Origin: Oerskovia turbata
GTDB taxonomy: Bacteria; Actinomycetota; Actinomycetes; Actinomycetales; Cellulomonadaceae
Length of the DNA: 64,000 nucleotides
Direction: 5' to 3'
NCBI RefSeq assembly: GCF_000718325.1
Contig: NZ_JOFV01000003.1
Coordinates: 1 to 64,000 of the forward strand
A model generated the notes under the pieces. The model was not told the origin of the DNA, searched no databases, and saw nothing but the letters and a program-made list of their open reading frames with translations. This document shows positions 23,948-30,894 of the stretch, piece after piece; position 1 is the stretch's first letter; each line of letters opens with the position of its first letter. The position numbers and the translations under genes are program-made.

Positions 23948-24351
23948 AGACCCTCACGGTCGACCTGGACTCCCCCGTCCCCGTCTACGAGCAGATCAGG
24001 ACCCAGGTCGCGGCGCTCGTGTCGTTGGGGGTGCTGAACCCGGGCGACCGGCTGCCGTCGTCACGCAACCTCGCCCGGGACCTGGGCGTCGCGGTCGGCA
24101 CCGTCCAGCGTGCCTACCGGGAGCTCGAGGCGGCGGGCACCGTCTCGTCGCGACCGCGGACCGGGACGGTCGTCGCGGCCACCACCCACCGGCGGTCGTC
24201 GGTCGCCGACCAACGGTCGTTCGCCGACCTCGCCGCACAGATGGTCGCACGTGGCCGCGAGCTCGGGCTGGACGACTCCGCGATCCTCGACGTCGTCACG
24301 GGCCTCCTGCAGCAGCCGGTCGACGCGCCCCGCACGCACGGCCTGCGCTGA
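23944..24351 (+). CDS. GntR-family regulator, YtrA type
   Basis: 135 residues. The N-terminal winged helix is typical: PVYEQIRTQVAALVSLGVLNPGDRLPSSRNLARDLGVAVGTVQRAYRELEAAGTVSSRPRTGTVV. The short C-terminal helical part (about 55 residues), rather than a large effector domain, defines the YtrA subfamily. Translational coupling (ATGA) with the membrane gene and the 28-bp dyad over the promoter argue for autoregulation of this two-gene operon. Confidence 0.92.
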   Translation: MKTLTVDLDSPVPVYEQIRTQVAALVSLGVLNPGDRLPSSRNLARDLGVAVGTVQRAYRELEAAGTVSSRPRTGTVVAATTHRRSSVADQRSFADLAAQMVARGRELGLDDSAILDVVTGLLQQPVDAPRTHGLR

Positions 24352-24408
24352 CCCGACGACGGCCCTGACGGCGTGCACGCCGTGCGGCCCAGCGTGCGGG
24401 CCGACCCG

Positions 24409-24750
24409 TCAGCTCGCGGGGTCGAGCTGGAACTGGCGCACCTCCTGCGCGCACCGGCAGGCGACCGCGATCTTCGCGGCCCACTCGAGAGCCTCCTCGC
24501 GCGACGACACCTCGAGGACCGCGTAGCCGCCCTCGATCTGCCTCGTCTGCGGGTAGGTGCCTGCGGTCACGGTGCCGTCCCCGTCGACCAGGACGGGCGG
24601 GACGCTCTCGTCGATCCCCCCGCCGAACACCCAGACGCCGGCTCGCCTCGCCTCCTCCACGACCGCGTGGGACGCGTCCGAGACCGCGGGCAGGTCCTCC
24701 GCCGAGACGTCCATGGCGCTGCTCGGGAACGAGATCAGGTACTTCGTCAT
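24409..24750 (-). CDS. YciI/DGPF-domain protein
   Basis: 113 residues. MTKYLISFPSSAMDV at the start, GGGIDESVPPVLVDGDGTVTAGTYPQTRQIEGGYAVLEVSSREEALEWAAKIA in the middle and CAQEVRQFQLDP at the end match the YCII-related (DGPF) family. It has a ferredoxin-like fold, often encoded beside ECF sigma factors. The enzymatic role is not established. It is alone, 178 bp downstream of the flavodoxin-like gene on the same strand. Confidence 0.85.
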   Translation of the reverse strand: MTKYLISFPSSAMDVSAEDLPAVSDASHAVVEEARRAGVWVFGGGIDESVPPVLVDGDGTVTAGTYPQTRQIEGGYAVLEVSSREEALEWAAKIAVACRCAQEVRQFQLDPAS

Positions 24751-24811
24751 CGCGTCGTCTCCTCAGCCTGGTTCCAGGGAACCATCCTCGCCGAAGCGGG
24801 CGCTGCCGACA

Positions 24812-24852
24812 CGACGACGCCGCGTCCCCGACGTGGGAACGCGGCGTCGTCG
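24812..24852 (-). terminator. Strong hairpin after the flavodoxin-like gene
   Basis: The 14-bp arms CGACGACGCCGCGT (24812-24825) and its complement (24839-24852) enclose a 13-nt loop. It lies 77 bp beyond the stop of the flavodoxin-like gene and before the YciI gene, so it probably separates the two transcripts. Confidence 0.6.
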
Positions 24853-24928
24853 ACGATGGCGAGACCCCCGCGACTGAGCCCGTCTTCCCCGTCCGGGCTC
24901 AGCTGTGGACGACCGCCCGCGCACGGTC

Positions 24929-25495
24929 TCAGACGGCGACCAGCACCTGTGCACGCAGCGCCGCAGCGATCTTCTCGCCCCAGACGTACGCCTCTTCGAG
25001 GTGACCGTCGACCAGGGGACCGGCCGCGTCCTCGACGAGGAACGAACGGAGCGGCACGAGCATCTCGTAGCCCTTGCGGGTGATGATGCGCGCAGCGGCA
25101 CGCGAGGCGGACGACGGGATGGCCCGACCGAGTGCGGTGCGGGTGTCGAACGTCGTGACCCACCGGGGGCCGCGCCCGTCCGAACGGTCCTGGAGCGCGA
25201 CGCACCACTCGCGCAGGCCGACGTTGCGCGCAGGCACCGTCCCGCCCGAACGCTGGACGGCCTCGGCCCGGGTGCCAGGGCGGCTCATCGACATGGAGTG
25301 CGTGGGACCACCGGCGACCACGAGCGCGACGCCGTCCAGGATCGACGGGTCCGCGACCACGTCCGCGACGTCCACGACCTGCACCGGCACGCCGTTCGCC
25401 ATGCCGGCCGCGATCTGCCGGGCGACCCGCTCACAGTTTCCGAACATCGACTCGAAGACGACGGCAGCAGTCAGGTTCTCTTCGTGGTTCGACAT
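24929..25495 (-). CDS. Flavodoxin-like protein
   Basis: 188 residues. The N-terminal AAVVFESMFGNCERVARQIAAGM is a variant FMN phosphate-binding loop (T/S-x-T/M-G-N-T/C). VALVVAGGPTHSMSMSRPGTR matches the FMN-ring loop, and the C-terminal ARIITRKGYEMLVPLRSFLVED...LVDGHLEEAYVWGEKIAAAL completes the fold. A cytoplasmic electron-transfer or quinone-stress role is plausible. Two DosR-like boxes and an 8-bp dyad lie upstream, suggesting induction by low oxygen or redox stress. Confidence 0.85.
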   Translation of the reverse strand: MSNHEENLTAAVVFESMFGNCERVARQIAAGMANGVPVQVVDVADVVADPSILDGVALVVAGGPTHSMSMSRPGTRAEAVQRSGGTVPARNVGLREWCVALQDRSDGRGPRWVTTFDTRTALGRAIPSSASRAAARIITRKGYEMLVPLRSFLVEDAAGPLVDGHLEEAYVWGEKIAAALRAQVLVAV

Positions 25496-25906
25496 GCTCT
25501 CAGCGTCCCCGAGAGCGGCTCTCGGGAACCACGGACGACGGTCCCGGGGAGGTGGGACCTTCGTCCCACGACACAGGGAGGTCGAGGGCCCGGGACGGGC
25601 CGTGCGGGTGTTCGGCGAGCGGAGACGTGACCAGGCGTGTTATGGACCGATCTGTCCCTCTAGGTGTTCTCCACACGATTCAGGGCGAGCGCTCTCTCAC
25701 CTGCTTCTCATCTGCCCGACGACGGTGCTCACCAGGCGCACCAGGACGCCGATTGCCGAACCCCGTTCGCGCGCATACGTGTTTCCCCTTACACCGCGTC
25801 GCTGTTTGAAGACTCAACGACCCCTGGCTTAGCGTCACAGCGTTCTGGTCGAGGTGGACCCGAGGCCTCGTGTCTCGCCGTCCACCACAACGAAAGCGAG
25901 ATGCAG
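25496..25906. other. Divergent regulatory region between flavodoxin-like gene and LPMO1
   Basis: 411 bp without a gene. The left part contains the dyad CCCGAGAG-CGG-CTCTCGGG (25508-25526) and the two GGAC-N4-GTCC boxes (25532-25567). The right part is less GC-rich than the surroundings and holds the LPMO promoter; TTGAAG and TTAGCG about 17 bp apart near 25808-25836 are the best candidate hexamers but weak. Confidence 0.6.
25532..25567. promoter_or_regulatory. Two DosR/DevR-like boxes
   Basis: GGGAC-CTTC-GTCCC at 25554-25567 has exactly the half-site and spacing of the mycobacterial DevR (DosR) box core GGGAC-N4-GTCCC. A second, weaker copy (cGGAC-GACG-GTCCc) lies at 25532-25545, 22 bp away centre to centre. 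Paired boxes two helical turns apart are typical of DosR targets. They sit 37-72 bp upstream of the flavodoxin-like start. Confidence 0.6.
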
Positions 25907-26710
25907 ATGAGACGACTACGTGCGGCAATGATCGCCGCCGTGCTCGGCGCCACCGCCATTGTTGCCCCCGTGGTGCTGGCCCCCGCCGCCTCCGCGCACG
26001 GCTGGGTCACCTCCCCGCCGAGCCGTCAGGACAACTGCGCCACCGGCGCGACGTCCTTCGACTGCGGCAGCATCAAGTTCGAGCCGCAGAGCGTCGAGGC
26101 CGCAAAGGGCTCCATGCAGTGCAGCGGCGGCAGCGGATACGACATCCTCGACGACAACAGCAAGCCCTGGCCGCGCACCACGGTCGCTTCCTCCGTGAAG
26201 TTCCAGTGGAAGCTCACGGCCAACCACGCCACGACGACGTGGGAGTACTTCGTCGACGGCAAGCTGCACCAGACCTTCAGCTCGGGCGGCGCGCAGCCCG
26301 CGAAGGACATCTCCCACACGCTGACCAACCTGCCTGCCGGGGACCACACGGTCCTCGCTCGCTGGAACGTCGCTGACACCCCGATGGCCTTCTACAACTG
26401 CGTCGACCTCACCGTCAGCGGTGGCGGCACGACCGGCGGCACCACGGGCGGCGAGACCGGCGGCACGACCGGTGGCACCACGGGCGGCACGACCGGCGGC
26501 ACCACGGGCGGCACGACGGGCGGCACGACCGGCGGCACGACGGGCACGCCTCAGTGCTCCGCCGGCCCCTGGGACACGGCCGTCGCCTACACGGGCGGCG
26601 CCAAGGTCTCGCTCAACGGTCAGCTCTTCGAGGCCAAGTGGTGGACCAAGGGCGAGAAGCCTGACGCCACCGCGCAGTGGGGCCCCTGGAAGAGCCTCGG
26701 CGCCTGCTAA
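25907..26710 (+). CDS. AA10 lytic polysaccharide monooxygenase with CBM5/12 tail (LPMO1)
   Basis: 267 residues from the ATG at 25907, aligned with the paralogue's start; an ATG at 25901 is also possible. The signal peptide (1-30) ends in PAASA, so the mature protein begins with His31, the first ligand of the copper histidine brace; the second is His107 (LTANHATTTWEYF). The AA10 core runs to about 200. A Gly/Thr-repeat linker follows, then a CBM5/12 module (AYTGGAKVSLNGQLFEAKWWTKGEKPD...WKSLGAC) that usually binds chitin. It is secreted and cleaves crystalline chitin oxidatively. An ideal terminator follows at 26753. Confidence 0.95.
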   Translation: MRRLRAAMIAAVLGATAIVAPVVLAPAASAHGWVTSPPSRQDNCATGATSFDCGSIKFEPQSVEAAKGSMQCSGGSGYDILDDNSKPWPRTTVASSVKFQWKLTANHATTTWEYFVDGKLHQTFSSGGAQPAKDISHTLTNLPAGDHTVLARWNVADTPMAFYNCVDLTVSGGGTTGGTTGGETGGTTGGTTGGTTGGTTGGTTGGTTGGTTGTPQCSAGPWDTAVAYTGGAKVSLNGQLFEAKWWTKGEKPDATAQWGPWKSLGAC

Positions 26711-26752
26711 GGACCGCATGACGCGTGACGCGCGACTCGTCACGTGGTACCG

Positions 26753-26793
26753 GTGACGCCGGGTCAGGAATTCCTGACCCGGCGTCACTTTTT
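26753..26793 (+). terminator. Intrinsic terminator after LPMO1
   Basis: A perfect 36-bp palindrome (two 18-bp halves centred on GGAATTCC) directly followed by TTTTT. This is the clearest classical rho-independent terminator in the window, 42 bp after the LPMO1 stop, so LPMO2 must have its own promoter. Confidence 0.93.
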
Positions 26794-26962
26794 CCATTTC
26801 CCGGCCGATTGAATTTCGCACACCCTACGTAGGACCCCCTACGTGCTTCACCGGATTGTGCATGACACATTTATTGCATAGCGTCGAGCTTGTCCGATTC
26901 GACATGCGTAGGTCGCCCGGCAATGGGGCCCTACCGACTACCATGGAGAGCGAGAAGAAAAG
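26794..26962 (+). promoter_or_regulatory. Upstream region of LPMO2
   Basis: A relatively AT-rich stretch between the LPMO1 terminator and the LPMO2 start. It contains the palindrome CCTACGTAGG followed by a repeated CCTACGT half, and ATTTATTGCATAGC, which may hold a -10 element. It probably carries the LPMO2 promoter and a regulator site; no exact promoter is claimed. Confidence 0.45.
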
Positions 26963-27727
26963 ATGAGACGACTACGCGCGGCAATGGTTGCCGCCGTCCT
27001 CGGTGTGGCCGCGATCGCGGCCCCTGTCGTGCTGGCTCCGGCCGCCTCGGCACACGGGTGGATCACCTCGCCGCCCAGCCGGCAGGACAACTGCGCGACC
27101 GGCGCGACGTCCTTCGACTGCGGCGGCATCAAGTACGAGCCGCAGAGCGTCGAGGCACCCAAGGGCTCGATGCAGTGTTCGGGCGGCAGCGGGTTCTCGA
27201 TCCTCGACGACAACAGCAAGCCGTGGCCGCGCAAGAGCGTCGGCAGCTCGGTGACGTTCCAGTGGAAGCTCACGGCGGCTCACAACACGAGCACGTGGGA
27301 GTACTTCGTCGACGGCAAGCTGCACCAGACGTTCAGCCAGGGTGGCGCCCAGCCCCCGAGCAACATCTCGCACACGCTGACCAACCTGCCCTCGGGCAAC
27401 CACACGGTCCTCGCCCGGTGGAACGTGTCCAACACGGTCAACGCGTTCTACAACTGCGTCGACCTCACGGTCAACGGCGGCACCACCGGCGGCACCACTG
27501 GTGGCACCACCGGCGGCACCACCGGGGGCACGACCGGGGGCACCACGGGCGGAACCACCGGGACGGGCGTCTGCACGGCTCCCGCCTGGGCGGCCGGCTC
27601 GGTCTACACGGGCGGCGCTCGCGTCTCCTACAACAACAAGACGTACGAGGCCAAGTGGTGGACCACGGGGGAGAACCCCGGTTCGAGCGGCCAGTGGGGC
27701 GTGTGGAAGGACCTCGGGGCCTGCTGA
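26963..27727 (+). CDS. AA10 lytic polysaccharide monooxygenase with CBM5/12 tail (LPMO2)
   Basis: 254 residues, a close paralogue of the preceding gene with the same layout: signal peptide 1-30 ending in AASA, mature His31, second brace His107 (LTAAHNTSTWEYF), AA10 core, Gly/Thr-repeat linker (shorter here) and a C-terminal CBM5/12 with YEAKWWTTGENPG and a final Cys. The two copies are almost identical from GWxTSPPSRQDN to VPFxWKLT, so this is a recent tandem duplication. Secreted; chitin is the likely substrate from the CBM type, though cellulose activity cannot be excluded. Confidence 0.95.
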   Translation: MRRLRAAMVAAVLGVAAIAAPVVLAPAASAHGWITSPPSRQDNCATGATSFDCGGIKYEPQSVEAPKGSMQCSGGSGFSILDDNSKPWPRKSVGSSVTFQWKLTAAHNTSTWEYFVDGKLHQTFSQGGAQPPSNISHTLTNLPSGNHTVLARWNVSNTVNAFYNCVDLTVNGGTTGGTTGGTTGGTTGGTTGGTTGGTTGTGVCTAPAWAAGSVYTGGARVSYNNKTYEAKWWTTGENPGSSGQWGVWKDLGAC

Positions 27728-28087
27728 CATGAGCACCGAGCGGTCGGCCCTCAGGAGAAGGGGCTGACCGGCACCTGACCGGCACGCACCAGATCCGCGC
27801 CCGGGTCGCCTGGTACACCAGGAGGCCCGGGCGTCGCACTGCCCGGCACCGTTCGGAGCGGTCTGAATCCATGAGACGGGTGGTCCGGTCCCCGACGGGT
27901 GCCTGCACCACGGCCCGGGAGACCCGTCTCGGACCGAAGCACCCGTCTCACGTGCGGAGGTGGGAGCCCAGCCCGGCGGTCCCGTCGAGTCAGCCCACCG
28001 GTCGGGGCCTGACCACAGACCGACGGTTCGTCCACAGCCCGGGCCGCGCGCCGCCGTCGGGCCGCTGCCGCGGGCACCATCGCGGCC
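27728..28087. other. Intergenic region after LPMO2 (360 bp)
   Basis: It contains a hairpin at 27799-27832 (CGCCCGGG...CCCGGGCG with inner CCTGGT/ACCAGG), probably the LPMO2 terminator. A long-range inverted repeat pairs TGAGACGGGTG (27872-27882) with CACCCGTCTCA (27940-27950) and can extend inward through GGTCCG/CGGACC. The 21-bp sequence at 27851-27871 recurs at the end of the following gene. No gene is seen. Confidence 0.65.
27851..27871. repeat. Left copy of 21-bp direct repeat
   Basis: GTTCGGAGCGGTCTGAATCCA; the other copy, with one mismatch, is at 29062-29082. The pair brackets the AbiEi/DUF559 gene. Confidence 0.8.
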
Positions 28088-29077
28088 ATGACCTCATCGA
28101 CCCACGACACCGGCGCCCTGGCCGCGCTCGCCTCCCGCCAGGGCGGCGTGCTCCTGACCGCCCAGCTCCCACGCCCCGTCCTGCGCACCGCGCTCTCCCA
28201 GAACCTGCTCGAGAAGGTCCGTCGCGGCGCCTACCGCTGGAGGGCGCCGGACGACCCTGCTCCCGGCCACACGCTCGACCAGATCCGAGCCGTCGCGCAG
28301 ATCGAAGCGGTCTCGCGCCAGCTGCGCAGCCCGTTCGTCCTGTGCCAGGAGTCGGCGGCGCTCGTGTGGGACCTGCCGCTGTGGCGGGTGCCCGCGCGGG
28401 TGCACGTCGTGCAGCAGCACCGTCCCGGCACGCCGAGGCCTGGCACGGACCTCGTGCGCCACCTGACGGCGCTCGCTCCCACCGACACCGCGCGGCGCCG
28501 GGGGCACGTCGTGACGTCGCTCGCCCGGACGGTCGTCGACTGCGCACGAACGTTGCCGGCGCTCGACGCGCTCGTGGTCGTCGACGCGGCCCTCCGGCGC
28601 GGAGTCCTGCCTGAGCGGCTGCGCGACGTGCTCGACCAGGTCGGGGACGGGCGAGGGACCGCGCGGGCCCGGGTCCTCGTGGGCCTCGGCAGCAGGGGCG
28701 CGGAGTCACCGGGTGAGTCGGCGGTCCGATTCCACCTGCTGCGCCGCGGACTGCCCGTGCCGACGACCCAGATCCCGGTGACGACCCGGCTCGGGACGTT
28801 CCGCGCCGACCTGGGCTGGCCGCAGTGGCGTGTGCTCGTCGAGTTCGACGGGTTCGTGAAGTACTCGACGCTCGCCCAGGGCGATCCGGCGAAGGTGCTG
28901 TTCGAGGAGAAGCGGCGCCAAGAGGGCATCGAGGAGGAGGGATGGCGGGTCCTGCGCGTGACCGCGCGGGACCTCAAGGACGGCGCGGAGCTCGTCCAGC
29001 GCGTGCTGCGTCTTCTCCCGCCGGGAACGTCGGTCGACCTCGAACGGCGTCCGCACCTGTGGTTCGGAGCCGTCTGA
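28088..29077 (+). CDS. AbiEi-type antitoxin-domain protein with C-terminal DUF559-like nuclease fold
   Basis: 329 residues. The N-terminal part (LAALASRQGGVLLTAQL...LEKVRRGAYRWRAP) resembles the AbiEi antitoxin winged helix. The C-terminal part contains FRADLGWPQWRVLVEFDGFVKY, with the D-x-EFDG-xxK arrangement of the very-short-patch-repair/DUF559 PD-(D/E)xK fold, then a typical EGWRVLRVTARDL strand. Proteins of this architecture are abundant in Actinobacteria as solitary genes. No AbiEii toxin gene is adjacent, so an antitoxin role is unproven. It is bracketed by a 21-bp direct repeat, the right copy of which forms its own last codons. Confidence 0.85.
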   Translation: MTSSTHDTGALAALASRQGGVLLTAQLPRPVLRTALSQNLLEKVRRGAYRWRAPDDPAPGHTLDQIRAVAQIEAVSRQLRSPFVLCQESAALVWDLPLWRVPARVHVVQQHRPGTPRPGTDLVRHLTALAPTDTARRRGHVVTSLARTVVDCARTLPALDALVVVDAALRRGVLPERLRDVLDQVGDGRGTARARVLVGLGSRGAESPGESAVRFHLLRRGLPVPTTQIPVTTRLGTFRADLGWPQWRVLVEFDGFVKYSTLAQGDPAKVLFEEKRRQEGIEEEGWRVLRVTARDLKDGAELVQRVLRLLPPGTSVDLERRPHLWFGAV

Positions 29078-29082
29078 ATCCA
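29062..29082. repeat. Right copy of 21-bp direct repeat
   Basis: GTTCGGAGCCGTCTGAATCCA covers the last five codons and stop of the AbiEi/DUF559 gene plus 5 bases. It matches 27851-27871 in 20 of 21 positions. Confidence 0.8.
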
Positions 29083-29092
29083 CCGCAACCGG

Positions 29093-29461
29093 TCAGACGG
29101 GCGGCAGCTCGCGCCCCCGCAGCTTGTCGATCTCGCGCCGCTCCCGCTTGGTCGGTCGCCCCGCGCCGCGGTCGCGCACGGGCACGAACGGAACGGCCTC
29201 GCGCGGCAGCACCGGCGGGCTGTGGTCGACGTACGCCTTTGCCGCCTCGGGCGCCCCGACCCGCTTGGCGAGGAGCTCGACGACCTCCACGATCCGCTCG
29301 CGCTCGCCCCCGCGGTACGTCACGGTGCTCCCGACCCGCACGGTCGCCGACGGCTTGACGCGCACCCCGTCGACCTTGACGTGCCCGGCACGGCACGCAG
29401 CCGTCGCGACCGAGCGGCTCTTGGTCAGGCGGACCGCCCAGAGCCAGCTGTCGACCCGCAT
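29093..29461 (-). CDS. S4-domain RNA-binding protein (Hsp15/HslR-like)
   Basis: 122 residues from the ATG at 29461; a GTG six bases upstream is an alternative. The S4 domain fills the N-terminal half: MRVDSWLWAVRLTKSRSVATAACRAGHVKVDGVRVKPSATVRVGSTVTYRGGERERIVEVVEL. The C-terminus is basic (GRPTKRERREIDKLRGR). Hsp15 family members bind stalled 50S subunits carrying nascent chains and help recycle them. It converges on the preceding gene with 15 bp between stops and is read alone. Confidence 0.9.
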   Translation of the reverse strand: MRVDSWLWAVRLTKSRSVATAACRAGHVKVDGVRVKPSATVRVGSTVTYRGGERERIVEVVELLAKRVGAPEAAKAYVDHSPPVLPREAVPFVPVRDRGAGRPTKRERREIDKLRGRELPPV

Positions 29462-29540
29462 GGTCACTTCCCTTCCCGACGTCGGACCACCCCAGCGTAG
29501 GCGGCGCGCGCCGGGAGTCGGTCCGGACAGGGTCGGCCCC

Positions 29541-29584
29541 GGTCGTGTCCTGCCCCTGGCTCGACCAGGTCGCCGGACACGACC
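29541..29584 (-). terminator. Hairpin after the toxin-immunity cassette
   Basis: The arms GGTCGTGTCC (29541-29550) and GGACACGACC (29575-29584), with an inner CCTGG/CCAGG stem, lie 16 bp beyond the stop of the candidate immunity gene. There is no T-run. Likely end of the three-gene transcript. Confidence 0.55.
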
Positions 29585-29599
29585 GTCCGACGTCTGTGG

Positions 29600-30082
29600 T
29601 CAGCCGTCGCCTGGTTCCTTCCCGGAGAGCGCATCGATCTCGGACAGCAGGCTCTCCCGCACTCCGTGGAGCGTCGCAGCGAGTCCGTCGAGCCGGTCTG
29701 CGACCCCGGTCGGCGCTTCCGCGTCCGGCCCCTCGGTGAGCGGGCGGAAGCCCTCCAGGTCCGTCGCCAGCTGCTCGGCGACGGCCGTGTACACCTCCAG
29801 GAGCAGACGCGCCGCCGTTCCCCACGAGTGCTCGAGGTGCACGAGTCCGAGCAGGTACTGGGATGCCACCCAGTCCGCGGCCTCCGCCCGCTGGTAGACA
29901 GGAAGCTGCCGTAGCCACTCCTGGAGGAACTGCGACACCTGCTCGGAGTGCTCGTCCAGGAAGTCGTAGTCGAGAAGCTCCGAGACGTCGGAGAACGTCA
30001 GGGAGCGGGCGCCGTGCAGCGCGTCGGCACGGGACGCCTCGTCCCCGGCCGCCACCAGGTCGCGAAAGGTCTCTGCATCCAC
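29600..30082 (-). CDS. Candidate immunity protein for the upstream toxin
   Basis: 160 residues from a GTG at 30082, one base after the toxin stop. It is acidic (rich in Asp and Glu), appears all-helical, and has no signal peptide or membrane segment, so it should be cytoplasmic. Examples of its sequence are LTFSDVSELLDYDFLDEHSEQVSQFL and WVASQYLLGLVHLEHSWGTAARLLLEV. No family is recognised. The immunity role is inferred only from position: immunity genes of polymorphic toxins normally follow the toxin directly, and the tight coupling here fits. It could also be an unrelated helical adaptor. Confidence 0.65.
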   Translation of the reverse strand: MDAETFRDLVAAGDEASRADALHGARSLTFSDVSELLDYDFLDEHSEQVSQFLQEWLRQLPVYQRAEAADWVASQYLLGLVHLEHSWGTAARLLLEVYTAVAEQLATDLEGFRPLTEGPDAEAPTGVADRLDGLAATLHGVRESLLSEIDALSGKEPGDG

Positions 30083-30083
30083 G

Positions 30084-30884
30084 TCATTTCACCCATCCGT
30101 TGGAGACCTTGCCGCTCACCTTGTCGTAGGTGACCTCGATGATCTTGCCATTGTGCTTCCAGACCGCTACCCGCGCAGTCCCCTTGTACGCCTGGTGGGT
30201 GCCCTCGGACATGGCCCGGGCCATGAGCTCGGCTACCTGCTCGCGACTCTTGGCCCCCACCGTCCCCCAGTTGTGCTTCGGCGCCATGATGTGGGACCAC
30301 TTGTTCGCACTGACGTTGTTCAGCAGGTAGGACTTGACGGCCTTCTTGACCTGCGTCTTTCCGTACCACTTGAGCACATGCTTGATCCCCAGACGTGCCA
30401 GGACACCGAGGATGATGAGAACAGGCACGGCTTGCTGTGTGGCGACCGTGGTGTTGACGACGAAGGTCTCGCCCGTGCTCGCCATGCGGAGCGTGACCGC
30501 GAAGTCGTCCTCTCCGAGGAGCACGAAGTCCTCGATGACCATCTGCTCACGGATCGTGGTCCCGTCCACGACGGCGTCAACATCGATCGTGGAGAGAAGA
30601 ACGCTGTCGCCCGACTCCAGGATGCCGACGTCGACCGTGGCCTCGACCCCGGCCGGATCGCTGACGGTGGTGACGAGGCCGCCCGCATCAGGATGCACCG
30701 TCGTGGACCCCGCACCGACCGGGACGGCCGCCGCCCCCGGCTCCCCGGAGACCACCTGAGGCAGCACGGTCGGGTCCTCAGGAGCCACGGCAGCGGCTGA
30801 TGCCACTCCAAGCCCCAGGACAAGGGACATCGTCACCGCGCCGGCTAGCGCGGTGCGGAGTGAGTATCTGTGTCGTTCTGTCAT
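30084..30884 (-). CDS. Secreted SAR2788-like putative toxin
   Basis: 266 residues from the ATG at 30884 (AGAGGA upstream). Signal peptide about 1-31 (hydrophobic 12-30). A beta-rich pro-region spans about 35-150, a hydrophobic segment 153-171 (VPVLIILGVLARLGIKHVL), and the C-terminal domain about 195-266 contains WSHIMAPKHNWGTVGAKSRE and ends VTYDKVSGKVSNGWVK. This H-I-M-x-P-K-H-x-W opening and final (V)SNGWV match what I recall of the SAR2788 putative-toxin family and of BECR-type polymorphic toxin domains. RNase activity is a guess from that fold class. The gene lies between a secreted protease gene and a candidate immunity gene. Confidence 0.8.
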   Translation of the reverse strand: MTERHRYSLRTALAGAVTMSLVLGLGVASAAAVAPEDPTVLPQVVSGEPGAAAVPVGAGSTTVHPDAGGLVTTVSDPAGVEATVDVGILESGDSVLLSTIDVDAVVDGTTIREQMVIEDFVLLGEDDFAVTLRMASTGETFVVNTTVATQQAVPVLIILGVLARLGIKHVLKWYGKTQVKKAVKSYLLNNVSANKWSHIMAPKHNWGTVGAKSREQVAELMARAMSEGTHQAYKGTARVAVWKHNGKIIEVTYDKVSGKVSNGWVK

Positions 30885-30894
30885 GGTGTTCCTC

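Noticed and set aside
26430..26545. GGCACGACC-type tandem repeats in LPMO1 (and 27475-27560 in LPMO2)
   Set aside because: These encode the Gly/Thr-rich interdomain linker and need no other explanation.
27872..27950. Long-range inverted repeat as a transposon end or integron site
   Set aside because: Only 11 plus 6 bp pair, there is no transposase or integrase gene, and no target-site duplication is seen; left as an intergenic structure.
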